DNA of 64,000 nucleotides from positions 62,001 to 126,000 of the forward strand of contig NZ_MSPQ01000013.1 of NCBI RefSeq assembly GCF_001936475.1, given 5' to 3'. Origin of the DNA: Algoriphagus marinus (GTDB lineage: Bacteria; Bacteroidota; Bacteroidia; Cytophagales; Cyclobacteriaceae). A program made the position numbers and the translations under genes. The notes beneath the pieces were generated by a model. That model saw nothing but the letters and a program-made list of their open reading frames with translations, was not told the DNA's origin and searched no databases. Below, piece by piece: positions 8,998 to 17,733 of this stretch (the stretch's first letter is position 1; every line of letters starts with the position of its first letter).

Positions 8998-9915
8998 TTA
9001 ATCTTGCAAGTTTTTGATCCAATCCAAAAGGACTCCTCTCCAATTCTCCATCGGTCCTTTACCTAAGCCAAAGGCAAATCCATGCCCACCTTTTGGATAC
9101 ACATGAAGTGAGGTAGAAATGCCTTTTTCACGAAGTGCCGCATAATAAAGCAAGGAATTCTCAACTGGCACAGCGGTATCATCTCCAGCATGAACCAAAA
9201 AAGTTGGAGGGGTATCGGTTGTTACATTCAATTCTGCTGAGAATCGTTTCTTCAACTCCTCAGTTTGGTTTTCTCCCAAAAGTGCTTTCATAGATCCGGA
9301 ATGGATGGCAGGATTCACAAAAGTGATCACTGGATAAACTAAAATTGAAAAATCTGGTCTTGCAGAAAGCTGATCAATGGAATCCATCGGACGATCTACT
9401 ACATGATTGTATTGCGTGCTTAATGTCGAAGCCAAATGACCGCCTGCCGAGAAACCCATTATTCCGACTTTAGCCGGATCAATATTCCAAGCTGGCCCAT
9501 TTTGCCGAACCATGCGAATTGCACGCTGAGCATCCATCAGCGGCACTTCCTTCGGGTCAGTAAGTGACGCAGATTTTGGAAGTCGGTATTTCACCACGAT
9601 ACCCGCGATTCCTTGTGAATTGAGCCATTTTGCAAAATCAGTCCCTTCCCAATCATAGGCTAAAATGCTGTAACCTCCTCCAGGGAAGATGACCACAGCT
9701 TGTCCAGTTGCAATTTGTTTTGCTGGAAGATACACCTCAATCGTGGGGATTTGAACATTCCCAATTCTTACGATTCCTTCAGCAACTACTTCCTCTTTGA
9801 GGTCCATAGCCTTTTGAAGTGGAGGAGTTCCTTCCCATAAGGGTAAAGTAACTTGTTGTGCTTGAATGGAAGGGAAGATCATAGCTAGTACCAAAAGAAG
9901 GAAAAGTGATTTCAT
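8998..9915 (-). CDS. Secreted alpha/beta hydrolase, carbohydrate-esterase-like
   Basis: The protein has 305 residues with a signal peptide (1-19, cleavage near IQAQ). The oxyanion loop FPGGGY is at 77-82 and the nucleophile elbow GFSAGG at 154-159 (Ser156). An Asp in HAGDDTAVP and a His in GGHGF complete the likely triad. The style matches BD-FAE-like and acetylxylan-esterase-like enzymes of Bacteroidota that remove acyl groups from plant or algal polysaccharides. The gene lies 129 bp downstream of fucP on the same strand, with a palindrome in the spacer. A link to the sugar cluster is inference. Confidence 0.8.
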   Translation of the reverse strand: MKSLFLLLVLAMIFPSIQAQQVTLPLWEGTPPLQKAMDLKEEVVAEGIVRIGNVQIPTIEVYLPAKQIATGQAVVIFPGGGYSILAYDWEGTDFAKWLNSQGIAGIVVKYRLPKSASLTDPKEVPLMDAQRAIRMVRQNGPAWNIDPAKVGIMGFSAGGHLASTLSTQYNHVVDRPMDSIDQLSARPDFSILVYPVITFVNPAIHSGSMKALLGENQTEELKKRFSAELNVTTDTPPTFLVHAGDDTAVPVENSLLYYAALREKGISTSLHVYPKGGHGFAFGLGKGPMENWRGVLLDWIKNLQD

Positions 9916-9952
9916 AGGTTTATAATTTGTTTTTTAGCGGTCATATAGCCTG

Positions 9953-9981
9953 TCCCGTCCCGATATTTATCGGGATCGGGA
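9953..9981. repeat. Nested inverted repeat with TCCCGATA core
   Basis: The core is TCCCGATA (9958-9965), two T residues, then TATCGGGA (9968-9975). An outer TCCCG (9953-9957) pairs with CGGGA (9977-9981) across a single bulge, so the hairpin has 13 base pairs. A related element, with the TCCCGAT/ATCGGGA arms but a different loop, lies at 22244-22261. This suggests a dispersed REP-like element rather than a gene-specific operator. No T tract follows on either strand. Confidence 0.6.
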
Positions 9982-10044
9982 GAATGCCCTGAATGATTAT
10001 TTCCCTGTAGGAGCCCTTTTAACATGGGCATTTCATGGTTTTGA

Positions 10045-11361
10045 TTATTTATTGGAAGCTAAATTTTTTGCACGAAGGCTGAATAATAGGACCATGACAA
10101 AACAGGCTAAAGGCAATATGAAAGAAAAATTCACCTCAGGTACTCCCAGGATCAGCACATCATTGTAGTTAGAACCTCCGATATCCAAAAGCATTCCTTG
10201 CAGCGTGGGCATGATTGCTCCACCCACAATTGCCATGACGAGATAAGCAGCGGCAAATTTGGAATCTTCCCCCAGTCCTTCAAGAGCTATTCCATAGATC
10301 GTGGGAAACATGAGTGACATCGCAAAAGATATAGCGACAAGGCTATATAGGCCTGCCATTCCCGGTAAAAATATGGCTCCAGCTGTGAATATTATAGCTA
10401 AAATGGAGAAAATACTCAGCAGTTTACTTGGCTGGATAAAACGGAGTAGGAACGTACAAATCCACCGTCCTACTAGAAATACCAGCAAAGCGGCATAGCC
10501 AAAATTCACAGCCTCAGCATTACTGATTCCCAGTACTTCGGCATATTGGTAGATGTAGGTCCAAACCATAATTTGTGCACCGACATAAAACATCTGCGCA
10601 AGGGTTCCCTCCACAAAATTTCGATTCTTCAAAAGTCTCCGCATGGTATTCCTGAAGTCTACTTTGGAGTTGGAATCTTTATTTTCCGGCATTTTGGCCA
10701 AGGCTATCACAACCAAAATCCCCAAAACCACCAATCCGAGAATCACATAGGGATCTCGGATGACCATTAAATCAGCTGTTCGAATGACTGCTTTGGCAGA
10801 CTCATCCAAAGACTCAAAGATGATTTTTCCATCTGCATCTGTAGCATTAGACTGTAGTGCATTTAGGATAAATTCCTTTGCTACAAAAAGTCCAGCTAGT
10901 GCGCCCATTGGATTGAAAGCTTGGGCCAGATTCAATCGTTGAGTCGCTGTAGCCTCAGGACCCATAGAGAGGATGTAAGGATTGGCAGTCGTCTCCAAAA
11001 AGGCCAATCCAAATGTCAAAATGTAAAGTGAAGCCAAGAAGAAACCATAGCTTTCCCAAGCTGCCGCGGGGTAGAAAAGCATTGCTCCTAAGAAATAAAG
11101 GCCTAATCCAAGTAGGATTCCTGTTTTGTAAGAATACTTTTTAATGAAAAATGCAGCGGGTAAAGCCATTGTAAAATAGCCCCCATAGAAGGCAAGTTGG
11201 ACAAATGAAGCTTGGGTGTTATTTAATTCCAAAACCCGTTTGAAGGCTGCGACCATGGGATTGGTGATGTCATTAGCGAAGCCCCAAAGTGCAAATAAGG
11301 ATGTGATCAGGATGAAAGGAAGGAGTAATTCCTTAGGGACTAATGCGGGCTTTTTGCTCAT
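10045..11361 (-). CDS. fucP: L-fucose:proton symporter (MFS)
   Basis: The 438-residue protein has about twelve membrane helices. The N-terminal signature LFALWGFANDITNPM, the FVQLAFYGGYF segment and the ETTANPYI motif in helix 5 are typical of the FucP/GluP branch of the major facilitator superfamily. FucP imports L-fucose with a proton; close relatives take glucose, galactose or N-acetylglucosamine. Its start overlaps the stop of the upstream dehydrogenase by 4 bp, which ties it to the sugar-oxidation genes and favours a deoxysugar substrate. Confidence 0.85.
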   Translation of the reverse strand: MSKKPALVPKELLLPFILITSLFALWGFANDITNPMVAAFKRVLELNNTQASFVQLAFYGGYFTMALPAAFFIKKYSYKTGILLGLGLYFLGAMLFYPAAAWESYGFFLASLYILTFGLAFLETTANPYILSMGPEATATQRLNLAQAFNPMGALAGLFVAKEFILNALQSNATDADGKIIFESLDESAKAVIRTADLMVIRDPYVILGLVVLGILVVIALAKMPENKDSNSKVDFRNTMRRLLKNRNFVEGTLAQMFYVGAQIMVWTYIYQYAEVLGISNAEAVNFGYAALLVFLVGRWICTFLLRFIQPSKLLSIFSILAIIFTAGAIFLPGMAGLYSLVAISFAMSLMFPTIYGIALEGLGEDSKFAAAYLVMAIVGGAIMPTLQGMLLDIGGSNYNDVLILGVPEVNFSFILPLACFVMVLLFSLRAKNLASNK

Positions 11362-12122
11362 AGGGCGCGGTCAAGATGGGTGTAGCCGCCATCCACATGG
11401 AGATGTTGTCCAGTGATGTGCATGGCTTTGTCCGAGAGAAGAAATATCACCATCGCGGCTATTTCTTCAGGTTTGGTCATTCGATTTCCCAAAGGAATTT
11501 TAGAGTTGATTGAATCCAATTTTGCTGCCGGATCTTCAAATGTTTGAATCCAACTTTCATACATGGGTGTCATCACTTCTGCTGGAATTACGGCATTTAC
11601 CCGGATTTGGTAGGGGAGAAGCTCCACTGCCCATTCCCGAGTGAGGGAAAGAATCGCACCTTTTGCCGCTGTGTAGCCTGAAGTATTTCCTTGACCTGTA
11701 AGGGCTGTTTTACTACTGATATTGACAATACTTCCCTTGCTTGCTCTTAGATGAGGCAAAGCAAAATGAGCCAAATCATAATAGTGATTTAGATTTTTTG
11801 CGACGGAAGCTATGAATGCTTTTGGATTTCCTTTTTCCAGACCGACCCCATCATTGACTCCTGCATTGTTTACGATCCCGTCGATTCTTCCAAAAGCCTG
11901 AAATGCTTGTTTCACGGCATTTTCAGAATCTTTTTCGTTGGAAAGCAAAATTGGAATTTGAAGTCCTCTGCTATTTTGAAGTAACTCAGCCCCAGCTTTT
12001 TCATCCGGATCTATGATTACGGGGATTGCGCCTTCGGCTAAAAGTTCAGTTGCCACAGCTCCGCCAATTCCTTTTGCTCCTCCGCTGATTAAAAAAACTT
12101 TGTCTTTGAGATTCAAATTCAT
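11358..12122 (-). CDS. SDR dehydrogenase, probably L-fucose 1-dehydrogenase
   Basis: This is a classical short-chain dehydrogenase of 254 residues. It has the cofactor loop GGAKGIGG (14-21), NNAG (85-88) and the catalytic Ser136/137, Tyr150 and Lys154. The C-terminus ends in the common HVDGGYTH segment. In fucose catabolism such an enzyme oxidises L-fucose to the lactone with NAD(P). Assignment rests on its place between a FucP permease (4-bp overlap) and a lactonase-type amidohydrolase (28-bp gap). A dehydrogenase for another aldose is possible. Confidence 0.78.
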   Translation of the reverse strand: MNLNLKDKVFLISGGAKGIGGAVATELLAEGAIPVIIDPDEKAGAELLQNSRGLQIPILLSNEKDSENAVKQAFQAFGRIDGIVNNAGVNDGVGLEKGNPKAFIASVAKNLNHYYDLAHFALPHLRASKGSIVNISSKTALTGQGNTSGYTAAKGAILSLTREWAVELLPYQIRVNAVIPAEVMTPMYESWIQTFEDPAAKLDSINSKIPLGNRMTKPEEIAAMVIFLLSDKAMHITGQHLHVDGGYTHLDRAL

Positions 12123-12150
12123 GCAGATTCGGTCTAGATCAAGCGATAAG

Positions 12151-12981
12151 TTAAGGCTTTATTCCATAAAATTCCATGGCTGTTCCACCCATGATTTGTG
12201 CTTTCTCACTTGGAGAAAGAGGTTGAATAAAGGCCTCGATAATCTCCAATACCTGCTCGTAATGACCTGCAACCAAGCATACCGGCCAATCACTTCCAAA
12301 CATCAAGCGCTTCGGTCCGAAAAGTTCGAGTGCTGAATCGAGGTAGACTTTTAGCTCTGCTTTTTTCCAAGTATTCCAATTAGTTTCTGTGATCATCCCG
12401 GAAAGCTTGCAATAGATATAATCCCGCTCCGCAAGCAAACTCAATTCTTTTTTCCATTCCCGCCAGATTCCTAGCTTGATGTTAGGTTTAGCTAAATGAT
12501 CGATCACAAAAGGTTGTTCGGGAGCTCTTTTTATAAAATGATAGGTCGCTTCCAATTGATTTGCAAAAATCAAAAGATCATAAGTATAGCCTCGTTTTCC
12601 AAGTTTGGTAATTCCTCTGATAAACTCCGGTCGGAGCATATAGTCTACATTTTTGGATTGAAGTACTTCACGGTAACCTTTGAGTTTGGTTTGTTTTGCG
12701 AACTGATCTAATTCTTGATCGAGCTTATCTGCCCCAAGGTCTACCCAGCCGACCACTGCTTTGATAAACTCATGCTCCAAAGCCAGGTCGCATAGAAAGG
12801 CTGTTTCTCGAATGCTTTCGTCAGCTTGAACAGCAATGCATCCATCTATCGTATTTCGTTCTAAAATTGGAAAAAGATCATCCGGGAGAAAATTTTTGCG
12901 GATTAGTTTCATCTCTTCATTAATCCAAGGCTGACGCTTAGGATCGTACTTCCAGAAATGCTGGTGTGAATCTATCTTCAT
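12151..12981 (-). CDS. Amidohydrolase family 2, probable L-fuconolactone hydrolase
   Basis: The 276-residue protein has the metal-binding H-x-H at residues 6-8 (DSHQHFW) near the N-terminus and the GSDWPVC segment near the C-terminus, both marks of the COG3618 amidohydrolase group. Characterised members hydrolyse sugar lactones such as L-fucono-1,5-lactone or L-rhamnono-lactone. The next-door sugar dehydrogenase would supply the lactone. The gene overlaps the upstream FAH gene by 4 bp, so both are on one message. Confidence 0.82.
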   Translation of the reverse strand: MKIDSHQHFWKYDPKRQPWINEEMKLIRKNFLPDDLFPILERNTIDGCIAVQADESIRETAFLCDLALEHEFIKAVVGWVDLGADKLDQELDQFAKQTKLKGYREVLQSKNVDYMLRPEFIRGITKLGKRGYTYDLLIFANQLEATYHFIKRAPEQPFVIDHLAKPNIKLGIWREWKKELSLLAERDYIYCKLSGMITETNWNTWKKAELKVYLDSALELFGPKRLMFGSDWPVCLVAGHYEQVLEIIEAFIQPLSPSEKAQIMGGTAMEFYGIKP

Positions 12982-13841
12982 GCTTCAGGGTCAATCATCG
13001 CCACTTGCCGCGACCAGCCGAGACCATCTATTCCCAATTCTACGATATCACCAGGTTGTAAATATTTTGGCTCGGGTTTCAGTCCCATTCCCACTCCTGC
13101 AGGTGTCCCTGTTGAGATTACATCTCCCGGAAGCAGCGTCATGTATTGACTAATATGGGAGACAATCGTAGGCAGATCAAAGATCAAATCTGAAGTATTG
13201 CTATCCTGCAGGATTTTCCCATTCAGTTTCAACCAAAGACGGAGGTGATGAGGATCTGTGATTTCTTCTTTTGTTACTAATATTGGGCCTAGGGGAGCAA
13301 AATTATCTGCGCTTTTTCCTTTGACCCATTGTCCCCCATGACGTAGCTGAAAGTCCCGCTCACTCACATCATTGTGGAGGCAGTAGCCAGCAACATAATC
13401 CATCGCATTTTCCACTGAAACATATTTGGCCCGCTTTCCGATTACGATGGCGAGTTCAACCTCCCAGTCGGTCTGTACTGAATTCTTTGGGATCAAAATT
13501 GGGTCAAATGGTCCGGAAAGTGAGGAGGTGGCTTTCATAAAAATGATCGGAACTTCTGGTACCGCCATGCCTGCTTCCTCTGCATGCTTTCTGTAATTTA
13601 GTCCTACGCAGATGATTTTAGAAGGTCTTGCTATGGGAGATCCTATTCTTGCATTAGCTGGGATTTCCGCCAATGAATTTTGATTTTTTGAAAGCCATTC
13701 TTCCAATCGTTTTAATCCATCCGAAGCGAAAAATGCCTCATTCCAATCTTCTCCAAAACTGGAGCAATCCAGATTTCTTCCAGCAGCGTCCTGAATTCCT
13801 GCTTTTTCTTTTCCGAATTCGCCAAATCGTATCAGTTTCAT
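12978..13841 (-). CDS. Fumarylacetoacetate hydrolase family protein, probable 2,4-diketo-3-deoxy-L-fuconate hydrolase
   Basis: The protein has 287 residues. The FAH fold starts near residue 70; GLNYRKHAEE (80-89) and the metal ligands E127, E129 and D158 are all present. FAH enzymes cleave or decarboxylate diketo acids. In the non-phosphorylating fucose route a member splits 2,4-diketo-3-deoxy-L-fuconate to pyruvate and L-lactate. That role is inferred from the operon. It is the first gene of a tight four-gene set (FAH, amidohydrolase, SDR, fucP). Confidence 0.8.
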   Translation of the reverse strand: MKLIRFGEFGKEKAGIQDAAGRNLDCSSFGEDWNEAFFASDGLKRLEEWLSKNQNSLAEIPANARIGSPIARPSKIICVGLNYRKHAEEAGMAVPEVPIIFMKATSSLSGPFDPILIPKNSVQTDWEVELAIVIGKRAKYVSVENAMDYVAGYCLHNDVSERDFQLRHGGQWVKGKSADNFAPLGPILVTKEEITDPHHLRLWLKLNGKILQDSNTSDLIFDLPTIVSHISQYMTLLPGDVISTGTPAGVGMGLKPEPKYLQPGDIVELGIDGLGWSRQVAMIDPEA

Positions 13842-13945
13842 AGGTTAGTTTTTTAAGTATTAATTATCAAGACATTAGTATCAAGATTTAGGGCCAATAA
13901 TCTTGGGTCAAGTTTATTAATCGGACAATTATTTAGTGTGATCCT

Positions 13946-13976
13946 AATCTTTCAATTTTCAAATCTTTCAATTTTC
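13946..13976. repeat. Tandem 16-bp repeat in an operon spacer
   Basis: AATCTTTCAATTTTC occurs twice (13946-13960 and 13962-13976) with one A between the copies. It lies in the 146-bp spacer between the FAH gene and the second SDR gene. The rest of the spacer is AT-rich with no clear hairpin. Confidence 0.55.
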
Positions 13977-13987
13977 CAATCCCTACC

Positions 13988-14746
13988 TCACATTTTCAAT
14001 CCCATAAATCCACCATCAATAGTATAATTACTTCCGGTAATAAAGCCACCTGCATCTGAGCTGATGAAATAGGCCAATTCAGCGATTTCTTCTGGTGATC
14101 CCATTCTTCCAATGGGTTGAGTAGCGGCAAGTTTGTCAAACATTTCCTTTTCCTGTCCGGGGTAGTTCTTTGCAATAAATCCATCTACAAAAGGGGTATG
14201 TACCCTTCCTGGAGAAAGACAGTTGCAACGGATCCCATCTGCGACATAATCTCTCGCGATACTGAGGGTCATGGTGAGCATCGCACCTTTAGTCATGCTG
14301 TAGGCGAAGCGATCAGGAATACCAATAGTTGCAGCTACGGAGGCCATATTGAGAATCGAACCCCCGCCGTCTTGCTTTAGCTTGGGTAATGCTGCCTGAA
14401 TACAAAGAAAAGAGCCTTTGACATTCACTTGAAAAAGCCGCTCAAAATCAGCTTCTGAGGTGTTTTCTACTTTTCCGATATGAGAAATTCCAGCATTGTT
14501 TATGAGGGTATCAATTTTCCCCGGAATGGCTTCAAATGTTGATTTGACTGATTCTGCCTCGGTAATATTGCAATTCAGGAAGGTGATAGAATAGCCTTTT
14601 TCTTTTAGCTCCTTCGCGACCTTTTCTCCCTCTGATTGATTAGTGTCAATGAAAAATACATCCCAATTTTCTGATGCGAATTTTTTCACCATTGCCAAGC
14701 CAATTCCGCTTGCACCACCTGTGATTACTACTGTTTTATTTTTCAT
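13988..14746 (-). CDS. SDR dehydrogenase, probable 2-keto-3-deoxy-L-fuconate dehydrogenase
   Basis: This classical short-chain dehydrogenase has 252 residues, with GGASGIG (10-16), NNAG (83-86), Ser136, Tyr149 and Lys153. It ends in the SNYTIDGGFMGL type of C-terminus. The family includes the enzyme that oxidises 2-keto-3-deoxy-L-fuconate to the 2,4-diketo acid, the substrate of the FAH protein encoded downstream. The assignment is by context only. A 146-bp gap before the FAH gene leaves room for a separate promoter. Confidence 0.75.
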   Translation of the reverse strand: MKNKTVVITGGASGIGLAMVKKFASENWDVFFIDTNQSEGEKVAKELKEKGYSITFLNCNITEAESVKSTFEAIPGKIDTLINNAGISHIGKVENTSEADFERLFQVNVKGSFLCIQAALPKLKQDGGGSILNMASVAATIGIPDRFAYSMTKGAMLTMTLSIARDYVADGIRCNCLSPGRVHTPFVDGFIAKNYPGQEKEMFDKLAATQPIGRMGSPEEIAELAYFISSDAGGFITGSNYTIDGGFMGLKM

Positions 14747-14808
14747 AGCTTGGGTAAAAAAGAAATATACCGAACTCTTTCAAGTTAGCAAAAGAGAATT
14801 GGATAAGG

Positions 14809-15888
14809 CTAGAGCTTAACGATTTCACCGGTTTTCACAGATTCATCACAGGCGAAAGCGATCTTCAAGCTATTTATTGCATCATCCAAATGATCGCTTA
14901 AGTCTATATCTTCCAAAATTGCTTTCAGAAAATAAGCTTGTTCACGATCACATAATTCCTGATGTCCGGGCTCATCGGTCATATCAATCCACTCATCAGC
15001 TTTGGTGAATTCATTTTTGGAATCAATATCGGCATGATGCACTCGGATGGATTCGGTTTTGGTATGGCTGTCCACATGGTCAGATTTGCCAGATGATGCA
15101 GCGTCTTTTGCCGTGATTGATACAGATCCTTTTGGGCCAAAGACATCCTTGATAAAGAAAGCAGTTTCTGAAACCATCGGGCCCCAAGCCGCCTCATACC
15201 AGCCAACTGATCCATCCTCAAATCGAATCTGAAGCTGCCCGTAATTGTAATTATCGACCGCAATATCTGGAGTAAGTCTTGCTCCGATTGCGGATACCGA
15301 AACTGGTTTTGATCGGGTCATCTGGCACATCACATCGATGTAATGCACTCCGCAGTCCACGATGGGGCTGAGACTTTTCATCAAATTTCGATGAACATCC
15401 CACATGTAGCCGTGGCTTTGCTGATTGAGATTCATCCGCATCACTAATGGTTTTCCCATCTTTTGAGCTTCCTCGATAAAACGAATCCAGGAAGGATGAT
15501 GTCTTAAAATATAGCCGACCACGACTTTTTTGCCCGTTTCCTTTGCTTTGGAAATAATTCGCTCGCAACCCAAAATCGTATCAGCCAAGGGCTTTTCGAT
15601 AAAAATATGGCAGCCGGCTTCCAATGCTTTTACTGCAAATTCTTCATGTGTATCAGGATAGGTGGATATGCAAACCGCGTCAGGTTTTGATTTGTCTAAG
15701 GCTGTTTCAAAATCCTCAAAAAGCGGATAGTTTTCTTTCAATGACTGATTGAGTTTTACCTTGCTATCTCCTCGTGAGACCAGCCCGCAGATTTCAAATT
15801 CAGGCATGTGATGATAAGCTGTCGCATGGGATGCTCCCATATTTCCACAGCCCACTACTAGTATTCGAATTGGGTTTTTCTGATTCAT
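14809..15888 (-). CDS. Gfo/Idh/MocA family oxidoreductase
   Basis: The protein has 359 residues, with an N-terminal Rossmann domain (VVGCGNMGASHA near residue 11) and the EKPLADT segment carrying the family's conserved lysine near residue 96. The C-terminal half is the usual mixed sheet domain. Family members use NAD(P) to oxidise or reduce sugars and inositols. Here it is the first gene of the deoxysugar cluster, 62 bp before the second SDR. It may open a side route or interconvert an epimer; its substrate is not readable. Confidence 0.82.
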   Translation of the reverse strand: MNQKNPIRILVVGCGNMGASHATAYHHMPEFEICGLVSRGDSKVKLNQSLKENYPLFEDFETALDKSKPDAVCISTYPDTHEEFAVKALEAGCHIFIEKPLADTILGCERIISKAKETGKKVVVGYILRHHPSWIRFIEEAQKMGKPLVMRMNLNQQSHGYMWDVHRNLMKSLSPIVDCGVHYIDVMCQMTRSKPVSVSAIGARLTPDIAVDNYNYGQLQIRFEDGSVGWYEAAWGPMVSETAFFIKDVFGPKGSVSITAKDAASSGKSDHVDSHTKTESIRVHHADIDSKNEFTKADEWIDMTDEPGHQELCDREQAYFLKAILEDIDLSDHLDDAINSLKIAFACDESVKTGEIVKL

Positions 15889-15956
15889 TTTCTTGGTTTT
15901 TTTCTCAAAATGTGATTGAACTGACAGTTATTGAGGAAGAAACAAATGACATCATT

Positions 15957-16526
15957 TTATCCTCGAATTTTTTCTATTTCCTGCTGGTCTAAGTAAACGA
16001 TTGATACTTGTAAGGCTATCGGTTTAACAGGTTCATCCTTGCTATCTCGTTTGACGCGTACGATTCGCTCGATAATGTCCATTCCTTTAATCACTTGGCC
16101 AAAAATCGTATAATCTCCATCTAATCTGGGAATTCCTTCTGGGTTTTGAACGATATAAAACTGACATCTGGCGGATAATTTGTCCGGATTTCCATCTCTA
16201 CCTGCTCCGACTGCACCATAGACATGTTTTAATTCCGGGACAAATTCAGGAGCCAAAAGGTATTCAGGATCGTTGAATCCTTCCTCCGTATCAGGGCATC
16301 CGCCTTGAGCTACGAAATTCGGAATTACTCGATTAAAAGTCAGTGAATCCCAATAGCCAGCTTCTGCCAATTCGATGAAACTCGCCTTGTGGTTGGGAGT
16401 ACGGTCATCGAGTTCAATAAATATCTCACCATATGGAGTTACGATTTTTCCCAATGGAATTTTCTCCTGAGAAAAACATAAAACAGGAATTAAAAAAAAT
16501 GCAATTAGATAAAATCCTTGTTTCAT
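15957..16526 (-). CDS. Exported cyclophilin-type peptidyl-prolyl isomerase
   Basis: The 189-residue protein has a signal peptide (1-19, cleavage around CFSQ-EK). The cyclophilin core follows, with FNRVIPNFVAQGGCP near residue 58, CQFYIV near 118 and DGDYTIFGQV near 135. Cyclophilins speed proline cis-trans isomerisation and help fold exported proteins, here in the periplasm. The gene overlaps the upstream acyltransferase by 4 bp. Confidence 0.9.
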   Translation of the reverse strand: MKQGFYLIAFFLIPVLCFSQEKIPLGKIVTPYGEIFIELDDRTPNHKASFIELAEAGYWDSLTFNRVIPNFVAQGGCPDTEEGFNDPEYLLAPEFVPELKHVYGAVGAGRDGNPDKLSARCQFYIVQNPEGIPRLDGDYTIFGQVIKGMDIIERIVRVKRDSKDEPVKPIALQVSIVYLDQQEIEKIRG

Positions 16527-17665
16527 GTTTCTTTTGGTGAAAGTGCCTTAATCTGATTATTTACAGGATTCGCATACATTGAGAGAAAGCTTTTTACCAG
16601 AAAATCATTCTGGATATCTACTTTTTCACGAAGTCGTTTTTCAAAAGCCTCTTTTTCCTCATTAGTATATTCATTCTTAAATTCTTCATCTCCATAGAGT
16701 AAATCATGAGCAATGTAGTTGCTAGGCCAAAGTTTGTAGCCTGCCCAAATTTTCTGATCAATGATATTAGCTAGCTGACTTAGCTTCTCCCCCGAACCTA
16801 ATCCGGAAGTAGAGATTTCTTTGATCTCTTCGGTAAGAAGTCCATTTACTTGAAGATGGATTCTTTTTTTAGTTCCCATGAGACCCCTTAGGAGGTTCTG
16901 GAAATCTTCATTTTCACTTTTCACATACTTTTCATCTCTTGATTTTGCCAAGAGTTCGGGCATTTTCAATACATCTGTAGGATCATATTCATAGGATATG
17001 GAAATCGGAACCACTTTTACCTTTTCAAAAAAGGAAAATTGATCTTTACCTTCTTCTGCTAAGGTGAGCATTTTTAAAACGCCCTTATGCGTAGCATCAT
17101 TTCCATCTTTGGTTCGACCTTCTCGTTGTGCTGTCCAGACTGAACGATTTTCATTGAGCAAACTTTTTCGAATAAAAGCTGAAGCCAACTGCGAGCTTTC
17201 CAGTAAGGCACGTCCTTGCAGTCCTCTTTTGATGGCAAAATTCCGGTTCAATCGGGATAAGATGTGCAAAAAAGGCTTTTGTATTAAGTTGTCTCCGATT
17301 GCAGAAGTCGTAAGCACCAAACCATTTTCATAAAGACAAGCATTCAGCAAAGAAGTGTCTAAGATGATGTCTCGGTGATTGGAAATAAACAGGTAAGCCG
17401 TGTTAGGCTCAAGTTGGTCAAAACCACCGGTGCTTAAACCATTTGAACTTTTCTCCAGCACTTTTTTAACACCTGGGTAAATGAAATTTACCTGAAAGTC
17501 CCGTAAGGAGTGGGTGTGAAGCATTAAATTTTTCCAGTTTTTTGAATGATCATCTGGAAATGTAAAACCCATCATGGCTTCTAGCATAGGATCATCTATG
17601 ATCTGACGAATGGCAGCGTTTGCCTCGGTCTCATAAAAAGGCCTAATGGTATCGAATTGGGACAT
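16523..17665 (-). CDS. 1-acylglycerol-3-phosphate acyltransferase family protein
   Basis: The protein has 380 residues, longer than classic PlsC (about 240). The acyltransferase motif is FISNHRDIILD, giving His97 and Asp103. This is a H-x5-D spacing, or alternatively His97 with Asp99, rather than the textbook H-x4-D. A later TAQREGRTKDG segment matches the substrate-binding EGTR-type block. It most likely acylates a glycerolipid or a related acceptor at the inner membrane. Overlap with the cyclophilin gene suggests co-transcription but not a shared role. Confidence 0.72.
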   Translation of the reverse strand: MSQFDTIRPFYETEANAAIRQIIDDPMLEAMMGFTFPDDHSKNWKNLMLHTHSLRDFQVNFIYPGVKKVLEKSSNGLSTGGFDQLEPNTAYLFISNHRDIILDTSLLNACLYENGLVLTTSAIGDNLIQKPFLHILSRLNRNFAIKRGLQGRALLESSQLASAFIRKSLLNENRSVWTAQREGRTKDGNDATHKGVLKMLTLAEEGKDQFSFFEKVKVVPISISYEYDPTDVLKMPELLAKSRDEKYVKSENEDFQNLLRGLMGTKKRIHLQVNGLLTEEIKEISTSGLGSGEKLSQLANIIDQKIWAGYKLWPSNYIAHDLLYGDEEFKNEYTNEEKEAFEKRLREKVDIQNDFLVKSFLSMYANPVNNQIKALSPKET

Positions 17666-17733
17666 AGCTGGGATTAATTATTTTGCAAAAAGCAAATTTA
17701 AGATCAAAAGGTGAAGAAATACTTAGGGTTCTT

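Noticed and set aside
12013-12336. 107-residue frame on the plus strand in the fucose cluster
   Set aside because: It spans the ends of two well-supported minus-strand genes and has no domain.
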